DNA of 27,784 nucleotides from CAZVIJ01 sp964626735. Its GTDB lineage: Bacteria; Patescibacteriota; Dojkabacteria; JAOAGR01. The position numbers and the translations under genes are program-made. The notes beneath the pieces were generated by a model. It was not told the origin of the DNA. It searched no databases and saw nothing but the letters and a program-made list of their open reading frames with translations. Numbering within the stretch: the stretch's first letter is position 1; the number at the start of each line of letters is the position of its first letter. This document shows positions 24,854 to 27,784 of this stretch, in pieces. The stretch is taken from positions 1 through 27,784 of the forward strand of contig CAZVIJ010000020.1 of the NCBI GenBank assembly GCA_964626735.1, read 5' to 3'.

Positions 24854-24886
24854 AGATACCCAATTATACCACGCGAAACTGATGAA

Positions 24887-24917
24887 AAAGACTCAAAAAA
24901 ACCAGGCGTATGCCTAT
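24887..24917 (-). terminator. Minus-strand terminator
   Basis: On the minus strand AGGC-ATAC-GCCT is followed by GGTTTTTTT. It would end transcripts arriving from the tRNA-Ala side. Confidence 0.5.
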
Positions 24918-24960
24918 AAATAAAAATAATCTCCATCCATGGAGATTGTTTTTATTTATA
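24915..24960. terminator. Strong bidirectional terminator-like inverted repeat at the composition boundary
   Basis: Arms of 20 nt (24915-24934 and 24941-24960, one mismatch) around ATCCAT, with A- and T-rich outer parts. It abuts the first copy of the 33-bp tRNA-end repeat without a single base between. Read on the minus strand it follows the CCA end of that repeat, as a tRNA terminator would. Confidence 0.75.
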
Positions 24961-24993
24961 TGGTGGACCTTGGGAAAAGATTTTACAATATTT
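24961..24993. repeat. Direct repeat R1 carrying a tRNA-Ala 3' end
   Basis: 33 bp identical to 26046-26078. Its first 14 bp match the 3' end of tRNA-Ala (27300-27313, minus strand, including CCA) with one mismatch. Confidence 0.95.
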
Positions 24994-25050
24994 AAATACA
25001 TTGAAAGAACTGAATGCATTGCTTATATCAAATGATGTAAAATCTAATAT

Positions 25051-25923
25051 ATGAAGTTAGTTAAAACAATTACTGTTGATAATTTAATTTTAAGTGGTTT
25101 ATTTTTTGAAGGAAGAAAAGATAAACCAGTGGTTATTTTTATTCATGGATTTGAAGGAGATTTCTTCAGTCATAAGTGGATTTCATTACTTGGTGAAAAC
25201 CTTTATCAGATAGGAATGGGATTTTTATCAGTTCAAAACCGCGGGACAGCTATACGCCAAGAACTTATTACAACAGAAGGTGAAGCATTTTACACTGGCA
25301 GCCATTACGAAAAACTAGAAGATTCATATAAGGATATTGACGCATGGATTCAGTACCTCTTAAATAATGGTTATGAAAATGTAATCCTTGTAGGTCACTC
25401 TCTTGGCACCATTAAAATTACTAAGTATTTATTCGAAGGTGTGAATAAAAAGGTTGTTAAAAAAATTATTTTACTAGCACCTTTTGATAAAAATTGGCTG
25501 CTAAAGAACGCTGCTAAGATGGTTAATATAACTTTAGAAGAATTGATTCATCAAGCAAGCCTCAAGGTTCAAGAGGGCAAAGGCGATGAGATTGCTCCAT
25601 ATGGTTTTGACGATGTACCCCACTCTTACCAAAACTTCCTATCATGGGCTGATCAAAGCGAAAAAGGAAGAATGTTTGATTTTCATGATAGTAATTATCA
25701 GTTTCCTTTACTTCAAAAGATTGATATACCAGTAAAAATTATAGTTGGTGATAATGACGAGTTCTTTCATCCTAGTAAACCTAACAATCCTGATGAAGCA
25801 ATGACTAAAATGTTACATGCTATTAAAAATTCCCAAGGTCAAATAATAAAGGGTTCAGGACATAGTTTTAGGGGATATGAGGAAGAGCTAGTACAAGGTA
25901 TTCTTAGTTTTTTACAACTATAA
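25051..25923 (+). CDS. Alpha/beta hydrolase (serine hydrolase)
   Basis: 290 aa. KPVVIFIHGFEGDFFS (oxyanion loop), the nucleophile Ser117 in VGHSLGT, likely acid Asp234 or Asp236 in IVGDNDEFFHP, and His271 in KGSGHSFRGYEE give a complete triad. It resembles the esterase/peptidase-like hydrolases of the broad dienelactone/BAAT-like groups; the substrate is unknown. The gene is strongly AT-rich, unlike genes left of 24.9 kb, which suggests recent acquisition. TAAAAT at 25038-25043 ends 7 nt before the ATG, so even this gene follows the near-leaderless layout. It is the only gene of cassette 1. Confidence 0.85.
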   Translation: MKLVKTITVDNLILSGLFFEGRKDKPVVIFIHGFEGDFFSHKWISLLGENLYQIGMGFLSVQNRGTAIRQELITTEGEAFYTGSHYEKLEDSYKDIDAWIQYLLNNGYENVILVGHSLGTIKITKYLFEGVNKKVVKKIILLAPFDKNWLLKNAAKMVNITLEELIHQASLKVQEGKGDEIAPYGFDDVPHSYQNFLSWADQSEKGRMFDFHDSNYQFPLLQKIDIPVKIIVGDNDEFFHPSKPNNPDEAMTKMLHAIKNSQGQIIKGSGHSFRGYEEELVQGILSFLQL

Positions 25924-26021
25924 TTCTCAATGGATGAATACCTATAGATCTACAAAATATAAGGATTTGTTCAATTTTTAAAACCAATGGATATCAATAA
26001 GTGATTACTGAAATTTAGGTC

Positions 26022-26059
26022 TGTATAAAGACAAATGTTAATGATTGGTGGACCTTGGG
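26022..26059. repeat. Right-arm repeat of cassette 1
   Basis: 38 bp matching 27276-27313 at 34 positions, covering the TATAAAGACAAA arm, TTAATGATT and the tRNA-end core. The rest of 25924-26021 holds no gene or clear signal. Confidence 0.9.
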
Positions 26060-26078
26060 AAAAGATTTTACAATATTT
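26046..26078. repeat. Direct repeat R2 carrying a tRNA-Ala 3' end
   Basis: Second copy of the 33-bp repeat, identical to 24961-24993. It lies at the junction between the two cassettes. Confidence 0.95.
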
Positions 26079-26096
26079 TAAGGTGTTGAAGAAAAT

Positions 26097-26131
26097 TAAA
26101 ACTCTAAATTTTAACAGGATTGAGAGTTTTA
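26097..26131 (-). terminator. Terminator of the phosphotransferase gene
   Basis: TAAAACTCT (26097-26105) and AGAGTTTTA (26123-26131) pair, with T-rich sequence following on the minus strand just after the stop codon at 26138. Confidence 0.6.
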
Positions 26132-26137
26132 GTTAAC

Positions 26138-27064
26138 CTACTTTTCTAATAGTTCTTGTAAATATTCAATATAAGCTCCAGCTTCTTGTTCATTCTCCAT
26201 ATTAAAATATTCGTGGTGAATAAATCCAATTAAATAATAAATATGATGTATCCTTTCTCGTTTTAAGTAGGTTTCAAAATCAACAGGTAATAGATAGTGT
26301 GATTTTATTAACTCATGAATCCTTTTAACGTTTTTTCTATGGTTAGGCATTTCATGAATACTTCGAGCTGGAAATGTTAGATAGGAAAGATCAAGACTCC
26401 ATACTTCACTCATTGCAGAATCCCAATCAATTAGAAAAACTTCATTATTAGAATCAATTAGTACATTATCAAGCCCCACATCATGATGTGCGAGAGTCGG
26501 GATATCTTTGTCAAATAATGTAGTATTTTCAATTTGTTCAAGAACTTTGTCTGCTAAATTGAAATTAATACCAGATTTCAGAATCTCTTCTATTTTTTCT
26601 TTCGTTTCGCTTAGAAGGAATTCTCTATAATTTTCATGCGAACCTTCTCCTTGGCGGGTGTACCCAAATTTGGGTAAATGTATCTTCGTTACTCTCTCAA
26701 GCTGCTCAATAACCTTTGAATAATATTGATTAAAAGTTATTGTTGTATCTTCCAAAGCATTTAAAGCAAGTTTCCCCTCAATAAATTCAACAATTAAAAA
26801 TCCATGTTCAAATAATTTACTTTGCCGTTCTTCGCAGAGTACTTTTGGGAAACGAATGTTATGTTCAGAAAGGACTTTAGAAGTCCATTGATTTTTATAC
26901 TCCTCTGGCCAACCACTATTCTTGAAAGCTTTAAACACATACTTTTTGCCTAAGGAATCAGTTACAAAAAAATTATGATTTCCCTCACCATATTTAGTTC
27001 TTTCAACACGCTTTGCCTCAATTCCAAGCGTTCGTTGAAATTCTTTTAATACTGATTCTTCCAT
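26138..27064 (-). CDS. Aminoglycoside phosphotransferase (APH)/choline kinase family protein
   Basis: 308 aa. The kinase-like fold is supported by the ATP-binding Lys45 in YVFKAFK, the catalytic loop LAHHDVGLDNVLI (Asp195, Asn200) and the metal-binding Asp213 in FLIDWDS. The family phosphorylates small hydroxyl compounds, including aminoglycosides, choline, homoserine and sugars; an antibiotic substrate should not be assumed. It is AT-rich like the rest of this segment. TATAAT at 27070-27075 (minus strand) ends 5 nt before the ATG, a leaderless start. It is the only gene of cassette 2. Confidence 0.85.
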   Translation of the reverse strand: MEESVLKEFQRTLGIEAKRVERTKYGEGNHNFFVTDSLGKKYVFKAFKNSGWPEEYKNQWTSKVLSEHNIRFPKVLCEERQSKLFEHGFLIVEFIEGKLALNALEDTTITFNQYYSKVIEQLERVTKIHLPKFGYTRQGEGSHENYREFLLSETKEKIEEILKSGINFNLADKVLEQIENTTLFDKDIPTLAHHDVGLDNVLIDSNNEVFLIDWDSAMSEVWSLDLSYLTFPARSIHEMPNHRKNVKRIHELIKSHYLLPVDFETYLKRERIHHIYYLIGFIHHEYFNMENEQEAGAYIEYLQELLEK

Positions 27065-27069
27065 TGTGA

Positions 27070-27075
27070 ATTATA
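27070..27075 (-). promoter_or_regulatory. -10 box for the phosphotransferase gene (leaderless)
   Basis: TATAAT on the minus strand with 5 nt to the ATG at 27064. The remaining 27076-27275 shows no gene. A 20-nt patch near 27157-27176 resembles the 3' end of the cassette 1 hydrolase gene. Confidence 0.6.
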
Positions 27076-27275
27076 TTATCATACAAAAACACTAATTAAG
27101 AGGATCACATATCTATTTATACACATAACAAAAGTTTATTTTGTATCCAGAAATATTCTTTATTTTTACAACTATGATGTTCAGACCAAAAAGCCTAATA
27201 CGACGGTGAAACAAACGTTAATCTCAAAAGCAAATAAACTTATGGTATATATCTATGGAAAAAGGGATTTGTATC

Positions 27276-27313
27276 TTTATAAAGACAAAAATTAATGATT
27301 GGTGGACCCTGGG
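27276..27313. repeat. Right-arm repeat of cassette 2 running into tRNA-Ala
   Basis: Partner of 26022-26059 (34 of 38 identical). The last 14 bp are the genuine 3' end of tRNA-Ala. Confidence 0.9.
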
Positions 27314-27378
27314 GGAGTCGAACCCCCGACCTCCTCGGTGCAAACGAGGCGCTCTAGACCAAACTAAGCTAAGGGCCC
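27300..27378 (-). tRNA. tRNA-Ala (anticodon UGC)
   Basis: A full cloverleaf can be drawn on the minus strand. The acceptor stem GGGCCCT pairs with AGGGTCC, including the G3-U70 pair that marks alanine tRNAs. The anticodon stem CCTCG/CGAGG closes the loop TTTGCAC with anticodon TGC. The T arm is GGGGGTTCGACTCCCCC. CCA is encoded at 27300-27302. Its 3' end is the apparent integration site of the two downstream cassettes. Confidence 0.97.
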
Positions 27379-27432
27379 TTGGTCAATGTTCAATGATCAA
27401 TGTTGAATTGTACCATTGATTCATTGGATTTT

Positions 27433-27438
27433 ATTATA
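27433..27438 (-). promoter_or_regulatory. Possible -10 box for tRNA-Ala
   Basis: TATAAT on the minus strand about 55 nt before the tRNA 5' end. TACAAT near 27405-27410 is a closer alternative. Three TCAATG units in tandem (about 27382-27401) lie between box and gene; their role is unknown. Confidence 0.35.
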
Positions 27439-27447
27439 TCAAATTGA

Positions 27448-27784
27448 TCAAAGCCGAGACTTCAAAGTATACCTTATTTTACCTAAGATTCTAGTCAGTT
27501 CTTTGCAGTCCGCAATTAATGGAGCCGCTGCTTCATGAGGAATAACATGTGACTCAACAAGCAACGTGAGCCAATATGTTGTTTCCCGAGCTTCTTTATA
27601 CGAAATAGACATTTTAGAGAGAAAGTCTTTTTTGCTCTCTGCCCCAATGGCTTCTTCAATATTAGCTCCGATTGAAGTACTACTCTTTAGCAATTGCACT
27701 AGAAGCGTAGAATTAACAAAGTCATACTTAAATGACCTACACAATTTGATTATGTTCTTAATTAAAAGAAAACTCTTTTCTTGA
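27448..27784 (-). CDS. Four-helix bundle protein, S23 (23S rRNA intervening-sequence protein) family, 5' end outside the window
   Basis: The visible part includes LVQLLKSSTSIGANIEEAIGA, the hallmark of the S23/TIGR02436 family, plus later helices (KEARETTYWLTLLVES). A TTG at 27744 could be read as a start, but the frame stays open to the window edge. The extra residues KSFLLIKNIIKLCRSF match the usual first helix, so the gene is longer and cut by the edge. Despite the name, most members are not in rRNA genes, and their function is unclear; they often sit in variable regions. It lies upstream of tRNA-Ala on the same strand. Confidence 0.8.
   Translation of the reverse strand, partial: QEKSFLLIKNIIKLCRSFKYDFVNSTLLVQLLKSSTSIGANIEEAIGAESKKDFLSKMSISYKEARETTYWLTLLVESHVIPHEAAAPLIADCKELTRILGKIRYTLKSRL

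Larger units (their letters stand above)
24961..26045. mobile_element. Putative tRNA-Ala cassette 1 (alpha/beta hydrolase)
   Basis: A segment of 1,085 bp, core to core, bounded by R1 and R2. It contains one gene and no recombinase. Its right end (26022-26045 plus the core) is 34/38 identical to the right end of cassette 2. Mobility is inferred from the repeat arrangement only. Confidence 0.5.
26046..27299. mobile_element. Putative tRNA-Ala cassette 2 (aminoglycoside phosphotransferase-like)
   Basis: A segment of 1,254 bp between R2 and the intact tRNA-Ala 3' end, with one gene and no recombinase. Its right arm (27276-27299) contains the perfect palindrome CTTTATAAAG. Mobility is inferred. 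Confidence 0.5.

Noticed and set aside
24961..24993. R1 or R2 as a real tRNA gene
   Set aside because: Only the last 14 nt match tRNA-Ala; no anticodon or D arm is present, so these are tRNA-end fragments.
26138..27064. Naming the kinase an aminoglycoside resistance gene
   Set aside because: The fold motifs are shared by many small-molecule kinases; nothing in the sequence fixes the substrate.

Overview
This window is a piece of a bacterial metagenome-type scaffold: two 10-N assembly gaps interrupt genes, and genes are cut at both edges. Genes are densely packed, often overlap, lack clear Shine-Dalgarno sites, and many are short orphan proteins. The 23S and 5S rRNA genes are about 5 kb apart with separate promoters and terminators, and no 16S gene is visible. 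A TrmB-type regulator and secreted dockerin-like and lipoproteins are also present. Together this suits a streamlined Patescibacteria/CPR-like lineage; the lineage call is inference, since no 16S is available.

Layout. (1) 1-6280: the end of a beta-helix protein, an orphan gene, then a TrmB regulator divergent from a C39-like peptidase / alanine racemase / dockerin-like secreted protein operon. A near-palindrome lies on both divergent promoters. A UDP-glucuronate decarboxylase follows, so the theme is cell envelope. (2) 6300-7556: a drug-type MFS exporter. (3) 7531-14245: a block of mostly unrecognised genes, with a solo 5S rRNA and a large RecB-like/RNase H-like protein. (4) 14261-17690: a solo 23S rRNA with its own promoter, RNase III-type processing stem and terminator. 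(5) 17895-24853: two paralogous lipoproteins, a membrane HEPN protein, a methyltransferase, an alpha/beta hydrolase, a DUF1697 protein and several orphans. (6) 24915-27784: base composition drops sharply to AT-rich. This part holds tRNA-Ala(UGC), two single-gene segments bounded by copies of the tRNA 3' end, and an S23-type four-helix protein cut by the edge.

Most genes share one promoter design: a -10 box (usually TATAAT, often extended as TGGTATAAT) ending 5-10 nt before the start codon. This implies leaderless or near-leaderless mRNAs, and it was used to choose several starts.

The strongest anomalies are: a sarcin-ricin loop whose near-universal GAGA tetraloop reads GCAA in an otherwise normal 23S; a tRNA-Ala locus whose repeats fit two successive integrations of tiny integrase-less cassettes; an enlarged L1-stalk helix; and a gene whose promoter points to an ATC start codon.
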